From: CAJXII01 sp965242915
GTDB lineage: Bacteria; Campylobacterota; Campylobacteria; Campylobacterales; Arcobacteraceae
DNA length: 64,000 bases
Reading direction: 5' to 3'
Assembly (NCBI GenBank): GCA_965242915.1
Contig: CBDETN010000028.1
Location: 124,001 to 188,000, forward strand
Part shown: piece by piece, positions 25,571 through 34,347 of the stretch
Layout of the letters: each line of letters starts with the position of its first letter
How positions within the stretch are numbered: position 1 is the first letter of the stretch
Translations under genes and position numbers: made by a program
Notes under the pieces: model-generated
Seen by the model: the letters and a program-made list of their open reading frames with translations, nothing else
What the model was told of the DNA's origin: nothing
Databases searched by the model: none

Positions 25571-26416
25571 ATGAAAATAACAACAAAAGATGATTACATT
25601 CAAAGGGTATGTAAAGTCATTTTATATATTGAACAAAACTACAATACAGATTTAACTCTTGAAGAGTTATCAAAAGTTGCAAGTTTTTCAAAATATCATT
25701 TTCATAGAATTTTCAAATCTATTGTTAATGAAAATTTAAGTGATTATATTAGAAGAGTAATATTACAAAGTACAACCTTAAAATTTAAAACAAATCAAAA
25801 AATTACCCAAATTGCATTAACAAGTGGATATGAAACAAATGCCTTTTTTTCAAAAGCTTTTAAAAAGCATTTTGGAGTTACTCCAAAAGAGTTTAGCCAA
25901 AATGCAAAAACTAAAAAAGGAAGCGAAATGCAAGAGCCAAAAATTGTAGAATTAAAACCAGTTGAAGTTTTATATGTTAGAAAAGAGGGAGATTATAATG
26001 AATCAGCAGGAGAAGCTTGGGAAGTATTAATGGGCTTCGCCTATAAAAATAAGATAAAATACAAAAAGAATCTTATGGGAAAAGATGCAATGATGTTTGG
26101 AATAGGACACGATGACCCAAATGTTACAGATACAGAAAAATTAAGATTTGATGCTTGTATCAGTTGGGATGACAAAACAGTTCAACCAGAAGGTGAAATA
26201 TCAAATAAAATAATTGATGGTGGGGAATATGCTATGTTTATCCATAAAGGAGCATATGAAAATCTAAAATCAACTTACGATATGATTGGAGATTGGATAG
26301 TTGAAAGTGGTATTAAAATAGAAGATAAACCAATGTTTGAAAAATATCTAAATCGAGACCCAAGAAGAACAAAACCAGAAAACTTAAAAACAGAGATTTA
26401 TGTACCAATTAGCTGA
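25571..26416 (+). CDS. AraC-family regulator with GyrI-like effector domain
   Basis: About 281 aa. The N-terminal AraC double HTH (residues about 10-110: LTLEELSKVASFSKYHFHRIFKS and ITQIALTSGYETNAFFSKAFKKHFGVTPKEF) is followed by a GyrI-like small-molecule-binding domain (about 125-281). This is the Rob/SoxS-like architecture used for drug or metabolite sensing. Start ATG 25571 (SD AGAG) is preferred over TTG 25556. The cassette has matching ends: R' GTTATCC at 25480 and R'' GGATAAC at 26420. It is a complete gene. Confidence 0.85.
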   Translation: MKITTKDDYIQRVCKVILYIEQNYNTDLTLEELSKVASFSKYHFHRIFKSIVNENLSDYIRRVILQSTTLKFKTNQKITQIALTSGYETNAFFSKAFKKHFGVTPKEFSQNAKTKKGSEMQEPKIVELKPVEVLYVRKEGDYNESAGEAWEVLMGFAYKNKIKYKKNLMGKDAMMFGIGHDDPNVTDTEKLRFDACISWDDKTVQPEGEISNKIIDGGEYAMFIHKGAYENLKSTYDMIGDWIVESGIKIEDKPMFEKYLNRDPRRTKPENLKTEIYVPIS

Positions 26417-26419
26417 TAT

Positions 26420-26435
26420 GGATAACAAAACCTAC
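26420..26435 (+). other. attC site 3, left part
   Basis: R'' GGATAAC (26420-26426), the exact complement of this cassette's R', followed by AAAACCTAC and then the IS1182 end. The rest of the site is at 28196-28318. Confidence 0.8.
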
Positions 26436-28195
26436 AGACTGTGAATTTAGCCCCAAATAAACTATTTTCACAGCTAAAATTCAAGCTAAATCTTCAAATA
26501 TTTTAATTTTTTACTCAAAATCTGAAAATAAAAAATATTTATAAAGAAATAAGCCAAATAAAGCCCAAGCACCAAGATATATTTTGCTATATCTTCCCTT
26601 ATCTGTGTTAAATCTTTGTTTTTAATAGCTAAACACAACTTTTTAAATAGAGTTATCCCTATGAGGTTTAAAAGTCTTTTAAAATTATATGTAAACATAA
26701 TAAGAGCATTTTCTCCAAGTACCTTTTTCTTACCACGAACTAAAAAATGATCCCAACCTAAAGTTCTTTTTATAGTTCCAAATGGATGTTCAACTATCGA
26801 ACCTCTTTTTCTAACTATTTCTTTGGCTTTTTTAGTATTCATTTTAAAAGTATAATCATCAATGATTGTTTCATGCTCCCATCTGTACATTTGTTTATAA
26901 AAAGTTTTATCAGATAAGCAGTTTTTTTTCAACGGACAAGCTTTACAAATAACACTAGATAATCTATATACATCTAACATTCTATTATTTCTTTTATATT
27001 GAGTTTTGCTGTTTGCTAAGATTTGATTATTCGGGCAGATGTAGCAATCATCTTGCTTATTATATAAAAATTGGTTCTTTGAGAACTTTGAATCTTTAAT
27101 TTTCTTTTTTAGTTGCTGTATTTCTTAAAGGTACTATTGTTTCTATACCATCATCAACACATTTTTTAATCTCTACACTTGAATAATAACCTTTATCAGC
27201 AGTAACTATCATATCAGGATTGTTTATAATCTCTTTGGATTTAACAGCCATATTATGAAGTTGATCTAAATCATGACCATTTGTTGATATATCTGTTGCA
27301 ACTATAAATTTATATTTATCATCTACACTTATCTGTGAATTATAAGCCATAAGATTATGTGCAGGTTTGCTCATTACATTTGCATCTTTATCTGTTTTAT
27401 TATGTTGCTCTTTGCCTAAACTATCAAGCAAATCTAAATCTTTATGAAGTTGCTCTTTTTTATCTTTTAATTTAATAATATCATCAGAAGATATATTTAA
27501 TTTAGAATCATCTATATCTTCCTTATCAAGAGTATCCAAAAGCTCCATATAACTTTTTATCTCTTTATCAATTTTAGCTAAATCTCTTTTTACAGTCTTT
27601 TTCATAATCACAGTATTTTTAGAAGCATTAGCTCTTAGAAATGCTCCATCTACACCAACTAACTCACCAGTAATAAGTTTTAAATCTTTCATTAAGATTG
27701 AAAACTCTTTGAATATTGTTTGCAGTGCCTTTGGATTATCTTTTCTAAAATTTGCAATAGTTTTATAACTTGGTATTAACCCTTGTGTTAGCCACATAAG
27801 TTCTATATTTCTTTTTATCTCAGTTTCTAACTTTCTGCTACTTCTTATTTTATTTAGGTATCCGTAGATATATATTTTTAATAGTAGTTTGGGATGGAAT
27901 GCTGGTTGACCATCAGTTATTAAACTTTTTTTGGTTTTTATCGTTAAATCAGATATATTTAATATTTCTATATAAGAATCTACTGCACGAACCATATTAT
28001 TTTCATCTACTAACTCATCTAGTGATGGTGGAAATATTAGTTGTTGGTTTCTATCTAATCCTGTTTTATATATACCCATATATCAGCCTTTATATAGTAT
28101 ATATTATACCATTTTGAAAGTTTTAAGATGGTTGTTTTTAGTTAATTTAGTGTAGAATATTTTATATAAATTGAGATTGAGTTCTTTCACAGTCT
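26436..28195 (-). mobile_element. IS1182-family insertion sequence
   Basis: About 1760 bp, bounded by AGACTGTGAA (26436) and TTCACAGTCT (28186-28195) as inverted ends. It lies inside attC site 3 between the R'' core and the L'' arm. The single transposase frame is broken, so the copy is probably immobile on its own. No clear target duplication is visible. Confidence 0.8.
26486..28079 (-). pseudogene. IS1182-family transposase, frameshifted
   Basis: The 5' part (27096-28079, 327 aa) has the IS1182 N-terminal block NMVRAVDSYIEIL, the first catalytic region VGVDGAFLRANASKNT and DISTNGHDLDQL. It ends at an early TAA after NTATKKEN. The 3' part (to 26486) has cysteine-rich CKACPLKKNC and the VEHPFGTIKRTLGW motif carrying the catalytic Glu region. 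It is open in the +1 frame back to the AAAAAAG run near 27105. One extra A in that run would explain the break, and the shift is not of the -1 type used for programmed frameshifting. Joined length about 525 aa, normal for the family. Confidence 0.85.
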
Positions 28196-28318
28196 CCTTG
28201 GAGAGAGAAACAAGGGTACAGTCGGAAATTCCAAGCTTTAAAGCTTCGATTAGATAAACTTTAAAGATTAGAGTTTCAAGTCGTATTATCCCCTTGTTTC
28301 TCAACTTAGCCGTTATAT
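28196..28318 (+). other. attC site 3, right part
   Basis: L'' GAGAAACAAGGG (28205-28216) pairs exactly with L' CCCTTGTTTCTC (28291-28302), and R' GTTATAT lies at 28312-28318. It continues the site begun at 26420. Confidence 0.82.
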
Positions 28319-28328
28319 GGAGTAAAAT

Positions 28329-29036
28329 ATGGATAATAGCAGTAATAGATTTGTAGATAGATATTTTGAAAGTGAAAGTATATTATTAAAAATTGAAAAT
28401 AATGAAAAAAAAGATTTGAATACTTTAATGACATATCTTGAAAATTTACATTCACTTGGAGATAAGCTTAAAGATAAATATCAATGCAATATTAAGAATA
28501 TTCCAGAATTTATTATTTTAAGAATAATTAGAAATTATTTTCATCATATAAATGATATAGAAGACTATAGTATGTTTGTTGAATTGGAAGGATGGGGTAT
28601 ATTTGAATATAATAGACACCTGATAATACCATTAAAAGATTTTGCAAAAAGTTTAAAAAACTTTATTGATAAGAGTAATAAAAAATATTTAGATAAACAA
28701 ATAGAATTAATAACTGAATTTATTGAAATTGATATTATTAATAATGTAGAACAATTATGTAGTTTTGAAGAAATTTTAATAGATGAAAATAAATACGAGT
28801 TGGGTATTGATATATTCAAATATGTTTATAATATTTCTAATATTATTGCAGATAAATGTCGAAACATAAATGAATTAAAAAATAAACAAATAATTATAAA
28901 TCTTGAATTAACTTATACAGAAGAATATAATATTCCAAAAAGGGATTATTTAGGTATGCCAGGAAATATACCAATAATGACTACAAAAGGTTTTGTTTTT
29001 CCAAAAAATTGTAATACTATTCGGAAATCAATATAA
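28329..29036 (+). CDS. Cassette-encoded protein of unknown function
   Basis: The 235-aa protein is mostly alpha-helical by composition, with no signal peptide or membrane helix. The first 180 residues are Ile/Lys/Asn-rich with a RIIRNYFHHINDIEDY segment that resembles cytoplasmic DUF/HEPN-like helical proteins. The last 40 residues end in a Pro/Gly-rich loop (PKRDYLGMPGNIPIMTTKG). Start ATG 28329 has SD GGAG at 28319, immediately after the R' core, as expected for the first gene of a cassette. I do not recognise a family. Confidence 0.65.
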   Translation: MDNSSNRFVDRYFESESILLKIENNEKKDLNTLMTYLENLHSLGDKLKDKYQCNIKNIPEFIILRIIRNYFHHINDIEDYSMFVELEGWGIFEYNRHLIIPLKDFAKSLKNFIDKSNKKYLDKQIELITEFIEIDIINNVEQLCSFEEILIDENKYELGIDIFKYVYNISNIIADKCRNINELKNKQIIINLELTYTEEYNIPKRDYLGMPGNIPIMTTKGFVFPKNCNTIRKSI

Positions 29037-29047
29037 TTCTAAATTAT

Positions 29048-29296
29048 TTAATCAAAAATATTCCCAATGGGAATATTCATGATTTTAGATATTTTTATAA
29101 TATGCTCTAAATTAAAATGCTTTCCTTGTCTATTGTTTTCTGCATTTGTATAAAATGTAGCAGTTGTAAATCCCATAGATAATGCCATACTTTCTTGCGT
29201 AATCTTTTTATCTAATCTCAATTTTTTTATATTCTTTGATATAAGTTTATATTGTTCTTCTATTTCATCATTCATTATTTCAGTGTAAATTTCCAT
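29048..29296 (-). CDS. XRE-family HTH regulator
   Basis: The 82-aa protein is a single Cro/C1-type HTH domain (LISKNIKKLRLDKKITQESMALSMGFTTATFYTNAENN) with a short helix after it. It is divergent from the outer-membrane protein gene. A 20-bp palindrome lies between the two starts, so it probably represses that gene and itself. It is antiparallel to the other cassette genes. An internal start at MNDEIEEQY is possible. Confidence 0.8.
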   Translation of the reverse strand: MEIYTEIMNDEIEEQYKLISKNIKKLRLDKKITQESMALSMGFTTATFYTNAENNRQGKHFNLEHIIKISKIMNIPIGNIFD

Positions 29297-29350
29297 TTTT
29301 ATAACCTATAAGTTAAGTTTTAGAATTATATAGATAAAATTCATCTAATG

Positions 29351-29370
29351 TTATAACCATATGGTTATAA
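29351..29370. promoter_or_regulatory. Predicted operator: 20-bp perfect palindrome
   Basis: TTATAACCATATGGTTATAA lies in the 98-bp gap between the divergent XRE gene and the outer-membrane protein gene. Its right arm overlaps a TATAAT -10 box (29366-29371) for the latter, so a bound dimer would block that promoter. Confidence 0.65.
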
Positions 29371-29394
29371 TCTAAATTATAGGAGGATAAAAAG

Positions 29395-29988
29395 ATGATG
29401 AAAAAATCTTTAATCGTAGCAAGTTTATTACTTGCAGGGACAAGTGCAGTAGCACAAAGTGAGTATTTTATAGGTGCTAATTTAGGAACTATAAAAAGTG
29501 GAGCAACACTATCTGGTACAGCAACATATGACGGTAATGATATTTCTGGTTCTGCATCTGATTCTGATAGAGATACGAATATAAATATCAAAGCTGGTAT
29601 TATCAATAACAATAATAGATATTCTATTCAAACTGGAAAATTATATGATGAAGGTGAAGTAACATATACTTCAACAACTTTAAATTATGATAGACTTTTT
29701 ACAGAAACTAATGGATTTACTCCATTTGCAGGTGTTCATATTGGTAAAGGTAAATTTGAAATTTATGGATGGAATACAACAGGTACAGAATATGGTATTC
29801 AAGCAGGTGTATTGAAAGATTTAAAGAAAAACTTTCAATTTGAAGCTGGATTAAGATATACAAAATCTAATGCAAGTTTTTCTGTAAATGAAGCAGGTAC
29901 ATATAATGGTAAAGCATATAATATCAATGCAACATTAGAAGCAGATGATGCTACAGCAATGTACATTGGTATAAATTACAAATTCTAG
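29395..29988 (+). CDS. Small outer-membrane beta-barrel protein
   Basis: This 197-aa protein has a signal peptide (MMKKSLIVASLLLAGTSAVA) and alternating beta strands. It ends in YIGINYKF, the aromatic C-terminal signature recognised by the BAM machinery. It resembles OmpA-like/porin-type eight-stranded barrels, without a specific family. SD AGGAGG (29381) precedes the ATG. It is controlled, by inference, by the divergent XRE repressor. Its gene ends 80 bp before attC site 4. Confidence 0.8.
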   Translation: MMKKSLIVASLLLAGTSAVAQSEYFIGANLGTIKSGATLSGTATYDGNDISGSASDSDRDTNINIKAGIINNNNRYSIQTGKLYDEGEVTYTSTTLNYDRLFTETNGFTPFAGVHIGKGKFEIYGWNTTGTEYGIQAGVLKDLKKNFQFEAGLRYTKSNASFSVNEAGTYNGKAYNINATLEADDATAMYIGINYKF

Positions 29989-30068
29989 ATTTTACTTAAA
30001 TATTGAAATTTAACAAAATATAGGGGAGACTAAACTCCTCTATAAAATCAAACTCACATATCATCCAC

Positions 30069-30202
30069 ATATAACAAAATATTGGAAGAAAAACAAGTGT
30101 AAACTGCCGAAAAACCTAGCCTTTAAGTGTCGATTAGATAAACTTTAAAGATTGAATTTTCAAGTCGTTTCGCCCACTTGTTTTTCAATTTAGTCGTTAT
30201 CC
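30069..30202 (+). other. attC site 4 (intact)
   Basis: R'' ATATAAC (30069-30075) is the exact complement of its cassette's R' (28312-28318). L'' AAAAACAAGTG near 30089 pairs with L' CACTTGTTTTT near 30175, and R' GTTATCC is at 30196-30202. The uninterrupted TTGGAAGAAAAACAAG here shows what the two IS110-interrupted sites looked like before insertion. Confidence 0.88.
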
Positions 30203-30230
30203 AAAGAAAAAATCAATAGTAGGATTAAAT

Positions 30231-30851
30231 ATGAGTATTAAAGAAGAAATCGGAAATCATATATTAAGTGATATTGAGTTAGTTCATAAAATTCAAAAAC
30301 TAATGGTCAAAATTGAAATTATGAGTGACAATGAAAGAGATATGTTATTAGCTGGATTTTCAAGGAATGCAATAAGTCACTTTGTATCAATAAATATTTT
30401 AATAGATAAAAAATTATATAATTCTGCATTTGCACTTATGAGAGTATTTTTTGAAAATATTGTCAAACTAAGATATATGTATTATATTATGAATGATGCA
30501 AAAATTACAACTATTTATAATGCAAATAGTTGGGATAATCATTTTCCTACTATGCAAGAAATGACAGATGAAATAGATGACTTCATTGGTATTGAACTTT
30601 ATTCAGAAATCAAGCAAAATGCTTATAAAATGATGTGTGATTATACACATACTGGAGCAAATCAAATTAGAAGAAATTTTAGTGAAACAGAATTAACAGT
30701 TGAATCAAACTTCAACGATGAGTTAATTTTAGAAACATTAAAAAATAATAAATCATTATTAAAAACTGCAATAGTTGTCTTTTTAGAAAGTATTGGATTT
30801 AGAAATGGATTTATATCAAAAGCTGAAATGGACAATTTTTTAGAGTATTAG
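30231..30851 (+). CDS. Cassette-encoded helical protein (DUF6988/DUF5677-like)
   Basis: The 206-aa protein is helical, with the central motif LYNSAFALMRVFFENIVKLRYM and a following DYTHTGANQIRR segment. These resemble the uncharacterised DUF6988/DUF5677 group, often found in mobile and defence-type contexts. There is no signal or membrane segment. The cassette is complete, with R' GTTATCC at 30196 and R'' GGATAAC at 30861. Function unknown and the family link is tentative. Confidence 0.6.
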   Translation: MSIKEEIGNHILSDIELVHKIQKLMVKIEIMSDNERDMLLAGFSRNAISHFVSINILIDKKLYNSAFALMRVFFENIVKLRYMYYIMNDAKITTIYNANSWDNHFPTMQEMTDEIDDFIGIELYSEIKQNAYKMMCDYTHTGANQIRRNFSETELTVESNFNDELILETLKNNKSLLKTAIVVFLESIGFRNGFISKAEMDNFLEY

Positions 30852-30860
30852 CATAAACTA

Positions 30861-30882
30861 GGATAACAAATCATTGGAAGAA
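30861..30882 (+). other. attC site 5, left part
   Basis: R'' GGATAAC (30861-30867), the complement of its cassette's R', followed by AAATCATTGGAAGAA and then IS110 copy 2. The site resumes at 32207. Confidence 0.83.
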
Positions 30883-30918
30883 GTTTCCACCTTTAAAACT
30901 CATTAAAAATATAGAAAA

Positions 30919-31953
30919 TTAAGACATAACATCCACCTCTTTTTTTTCTATATATTCAAGATATTTTTCTTGATTATATCTCTCATTATTTTTATATAAA
31001 GAGTGAGCTAATAAAATTATTTTTCTCATTACTGCTATTTGTGATAAGCTTTTACATTTACCTCTACTTAATAATTTATCATAAAAATATTTCATTTCAT
31101 CATTATAGATAATAGCTGACATAGTTGGCATAAATAATATTCCTCTTATTAAGGATAATCCTTGTTTAGATATTTTAGCTTTATGATTTACGGATGTTCC
31201 TGATTCTTTTTTAATTGGATCTAATCCACTTAAAGCTGTGATATGTTGTCTTGATGCTTTTGGGTATCTTAGAAATAGATATAATAGAATAATACCACTC
31301 TTTTCACCAACACCATTAATTGAAACTATATTATCATATGATTTTTTTAGTGATTTATCATCTTTAATGATTTGTAATATTTTAGATATTAGAGTATCTT
31401 GTTCTTTTTTTAAATTCTTAATTTTTCTTTGTACCTTATTTAATACATAATTATCTTCAAGGTTATATGTTGCTGCTTCAAGATAGTTAGATAGTCTATT
31501 TTCTTCTTTTACTAATGATTGATAGTATTTCATCAAAGATCTTATTTGATGGGCTTTAGTATCTCTAAAAGGTACTTTAATATCATTAGGTTCAGCTAAT
31601 ATATACATACGAGATAACATTCTAGCATCTACTTTATCTGTTTTACTTCTATTTTTAATAGTTTTAGCAAATGATGAACTTTGATATGCTCCAACTTTAA
31701 AACATTTGATTTTTTGTTTTTCACAATAGCTTTCTAGCATAGTAGAATAACTACCTGTTGATTCATATACAAATATTATTTCATCAATATCTTTTTTTAT
31801 TTTTCCATATAGTTTTTTTAATTTACTATATAACTTTTTTAATCCATCAGGACTATTTTCTAACTCTAAATCCATTTTATTCAATGGTATATAAATTTGC
31901 AATGTTGACTTCGCAACATCAATTCCGATATAATTATCCACGAGAACCTCCAT
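30919..31953 (-). CDS. IS110-family DEDD transposase, copy 2
   Basis: 344 aa, with the same DEDD and serine motifs as copy 1. Substitutions are confined to the second half (for example N for D in VSINGVG, ALSGLD for ALTGLD, GLSLIRG for GLPLVRG, and the last 20 residues). It appears intact. The 3' differences suggest different histories for the two gene halves. Confidence 0.93.
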   Translation of the reverse strand: MEVLVDNYIGIDVAKSTLQIYIPLNKMDLELENSPDGLKKLYSKLKKLYGKIKKDIDEIIFVYESTGSYSTMLESYCEKQKIKCFKVGAYQSSSFAKTIKNRSKTDKVDARMLSRMYILAEPNDIKVPFRDTKAHQIRSLMKYYQSLVKEENRLSNYLEAATYNLEDNYVLNKVQRKIKNLKKEQDTLISKILQIIKDDKSLKKSYDNIVSINGVGEKSGIILLYLFLRYPKASRQHITALSGLDPIKKESGTSVNHKAKISKQGLSLIRGILFMPTMSAIIYNDEMKYFYDKLLSRGKCKSLSQIAVMRKIILLAHSLYKNNERYNQEKYLEYIEKKEVDVMS

Positions 31954-31960
31954 TAAGTGA

Positions 31961-32151
31961 AGAGTTCGGTAGCATAGGCTTTCGCCTATGTGATATATAC
32001 ACTAAACCTACTTTTTCTTGTAAATGCAGTCTGATATTTTCTACCGACTCTGTTTCCACTCAAGTTTTTTAGTTTAGTTATTTATCTTCTTCCCAGACTC
32101 ATTTTTGTACAATGTACAATAACGGTTTCAACAAGGATGTACAATATACCT
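31961..32151 (-). ncRNA. Predicted bridge RNA of IS110 copy 2
   Basis: Same sequence as in copy 1. The four candidate guide segments lie at 32130-32136 and 32086-32094 (target side) and at 32052-32059 and 31969-31975 (element ends). The right-hand target here is AACGAGG (32210-32216), matching 6 of 7 bases of AACAAGG; in copy 1 the target AACAAGT also matches 6 of 7. Confidence 0.6.
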
Positions 32152-32206
32152 AACCTTACTCTTGTAGTTTTTATTATACTACTTCTTGGGTGGTTTGGCA
32201 TGATAC

Positions 32207-32318
32207 AAGAACGAGGCTACAGTCGCGATTTTTCGAGCTTTTAAGTGTCGCTTAAAGATATTAAAAGAGCAAATAGTCAAGCCATTAAATCGCCCGTCCT
32301 TCAATTTAGACGTTATCT
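32207..32318 (+). other. attC site 5, right part
   Basis: The L'' arm (AACGAGG, 32210), complementary core segments GCGATTT / AAATCGC and R' GTTATCT (32312-32318). The arms pair more loosely than in sites 1-4. The 190 bases after it up to the methylase gene are AT-rich promoter sequence. Confidence 0.78.
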
Positions 32319-32439
32319 GAAAAAGCAAATATTCATAAAAATATCAAATTATAAAAATAATAGTAAATTTTAGATAAAATGAATATTGTAAATTAAATTT
32401 ACATTTAAAATATATATATTATTTAAAAAACATTGCAAA

Positions 32440-32488
32440 TTGACATATTTTTATAAAAATTAAATTTTTTATGTTAATGTTTTATACT
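32440..32488 (+). promoter_or_regulatory. Candidate promoter region of the restriction-modification cassette
   Basis: TTGACA at 32440-32445 and TATACT at 32483-32488 lie upstream of the TTG start; they are too far apart to be one promoter, so TATACT with an AT-rich upstream tract is the better candidate. AAGAAGAAGG (32491-32500) is the ribosome site. Confidence 0.35.
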
Positions 32489-32508
32489 TAAAGAAGAAGG
32501 ATTGTTAC

Positions 32509-34347
32509 TTGGCAAAAGCAAAATTAAATGAGAGATTAACAGAAGATATTGTAAGAGAACACTTTAAAAAAGATAAATTATTTTCTACAATAGAATTAGA
32601 AGAACAAACATCACAAATACCTAAAATAAATAAGCTTTTAAAAAATGCTTCAAAAAGTGGTAATGGAAGAGGTATGCCTGAATTTATTATAACGGTAGAT
32701 GATGAAAAAAAATTACTTATAGTAGTTGAATGTAAAGCTGATGTATTAAAACATGAAAGTAAAAATCAAGATAAATATAATGAATATGCAGTAGATGGTG
32801 TTTTATTATATTCATCATTTTTATCAAAAGAATATGATGTACTATCTTTAGCAGTTAGTGGCACAAAAAAAGAAAATATAAAAGTTTCGTATTTTGTCCA
32901 AAGAGCAGAAGAAAAAAAACAAGAAAGAATTTTTGGAAATAGATTAATTAGTATAGATGATATTTTATCAGGACTAAGACAAGATACTGCTAAAAAAAAT
33001 GAAAAAAATGAAAAATTACTTGAATATTCTCAAACATTAAATAATCAATTACACAAATTAAAAATAAAAGAAGACAAAAGAAGTTTATTAGTAAGTGGGG
33101 TATTAATTGCACTTGATAATAAAGATTTCTATAGAGATTATGCTGGAATATCAAGCAGTAAAATATTAGCCAACACATTAACAAACACAATTGAAGAACA
33201 GTTGAATAATGAGGATTTACAAGGCGACAAAATAAAAAGACTTATGGAAAATTATAATTTTATTAAAACACATCCAAGTCTAATACAACCTAAAAAAACA
33301 AAAGATTTAAAAAGTTTAAAAGAACTTATTGATGATATAGATGAAAATATAAATGGTTATGTACGAACATATAAATATTATGATGTTTTAGGACAATTTT
33401 ATATAGAATTTTTAAGATATTCTAATGCAGATAAAGGATTAGGAATAGTTTTAACACCACCACATATAACTGATTTCTTTACAGATATAGTTGATGTAAA
33501 GTCAACAGATATAGTATTTGATAATTGTACAGGTACAGGTGGATTTTTAGTTTCGTCTATGAAAAAAATGATTAATAAATGTAATGGCGATTTAAAACAA
33601 GAGGAAAGTATCAAAAAGTCACAATTATATGGAGTAGAATATCAACCAGAGATGTATCCTCTTGCAGTATCAAATATGTTTTTACATGGAGATGGTAAAA
33701 GTAATATTTTTAGTGGAAGTTGTTTTGATAAAGATATTATTGAATTATCAAAAAGTAAAAAGCCTACAGTAGGTTTTTTAAATCCTCCTTATAAATCAAA
33801 TAAGGATGATATAGAAGAGTTTGAATTTATATTAAATAATCTAAATTGTTTAGAAAAACATGGACTTTGTGTTGCAATTATTCCTATGAGTTGTATATTA
33901 GCTCAAACAGGAGAAAAATTGAGATTAAAAGAAGAATTATTATCAAAACATACTTTAAAAGCAGTTTTTTCTATGCCTAATGAACTTTTCAATAATTCAA
34001 AAGTAGGTGTAATATCTTGTATTATTGTGACTCAAGCACATATTCCACATTCTAAAAGAAAAGAAACATTTTTTGGTTATTTTAAGGATGATGGATTTTA
34101 TAAACGAAAAACAAAAGGTCGATTTGATTATGATAACAAGTGGAATGAAATAAAAGAACAATGGTTAAATCTCTATGAAAACAATAAAGAAAAAGCAGGT
34201 TTTAGTGTTACAAAAAAAGTAAAAGCAAGTGATGAATGGTGTGCTGAAAGTTATATGCAAACGGATTATTCTACATTAAACCAAAATGATTTTCAAAAAA
34301 TCATAAATAACTATGTAGCTTTTAGAGTAACAGATGAAACTAATTAG
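32509..34347 (+). CDS. Restriction-modification fusion: PD-(D/E)XK nuclease plus N6-adenine methylase
   Basis: A 612-aa protein starting at TTG with SD GAAGG. The N-terminal nuclease domain (residues about 1-140) has the PE...ECK core (MPEFII, then IVVECKAD near residue 80). A linker and an HsdM-like helical part follow, then the gamma-class methylase domain with motif I FDNCTGTGGFL near 340 and motif IV FLNPPYKS near 423. The layout fits BcgI-like type IIB/IIG enzymes, in which cleavage and methylation share one subunit and a separate S subunit reads DNA. It overlaps the S gene by 14 bp. Confidence 0.85.
   Translation: MAKAKLNERLTEDIVREHFKKDKLFSTIELEEQTSQIPKINKLLKNASKSGNGRGMPEFIITVDDEKKLLIVVECKADVLKHESKNQDKYNEYAVDGVLLYSSFLSKEYDVLSLAVSGTKKENIKVSYFVQRAEEKKQERIFGNRLISIDDILSGLRQDTAKKNEKNEKLLEYSQTLNNQLHKLKIKEDKRSLLVSGVLIALDNKDFYRDYAGISSSKILANTLTNTIEEQLNNEDLQGDKIKRLMENYNFIKTHPSLIQPKKTKDLKSLKELIDDIDENINGYVRTYKYYDVLGQFYIEFLRYSNADKGLGIVLTPPHITDFFTDIVDVKSTDIVFDNCTGTGGFLVSSMKKMINKCNGDLKQEESIKKSQLYGVEYQPEMYPLAVSNMFLHGDGKSNIFSGSCFDKDIIELSKSKKPTVGFLNPPYKSNKDDIEEFEFILNNLNCLEKHGLCVAIIPMSCILAQTGEKLRLKEELLSKHTLKAVFSMPNELFNNSKVGVISCIIVTQAHIPHSKRKETFFGYFKDDGFYKRKTKGRFDYDNKWNEIKEQWLNLYENNKEKAGFSVTKKVKASDEWCAESYMQTDYSTLNQNDFQKIINNYVAFRVTDETN

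Larger units (their letters stand above)
30883..32206 (-). mobile_element. IS110-group insertion sequence, copy 2
   Basis: 1324 bp, with the same ends, orientation and attC position as copy 1. The 253-bp leader and the 5' half of the transposase are identical by eye to copy 1, while the 3' half of the gene differs at many positions. It splits attC site 5 between GGAAGAA and GAACGAGGC. Confidence 0.9.

Noticed and set aside
27096..27110. Possible programmed ribosomal frameshift in the IS1182 transposase at AAAAAAG
   Set aside because: The second part is in the +1 frame, not -1, and IS1182 transposases are normally a single frame; a one-base insertion is simpler.
20761..32318. Recurrent repeats considered as a CRISPR array
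   Set aside because: The repeats are about 110-135 bp, spaced by whole genes, and have integron attC structure; there are no short regular repeats or cas genes.
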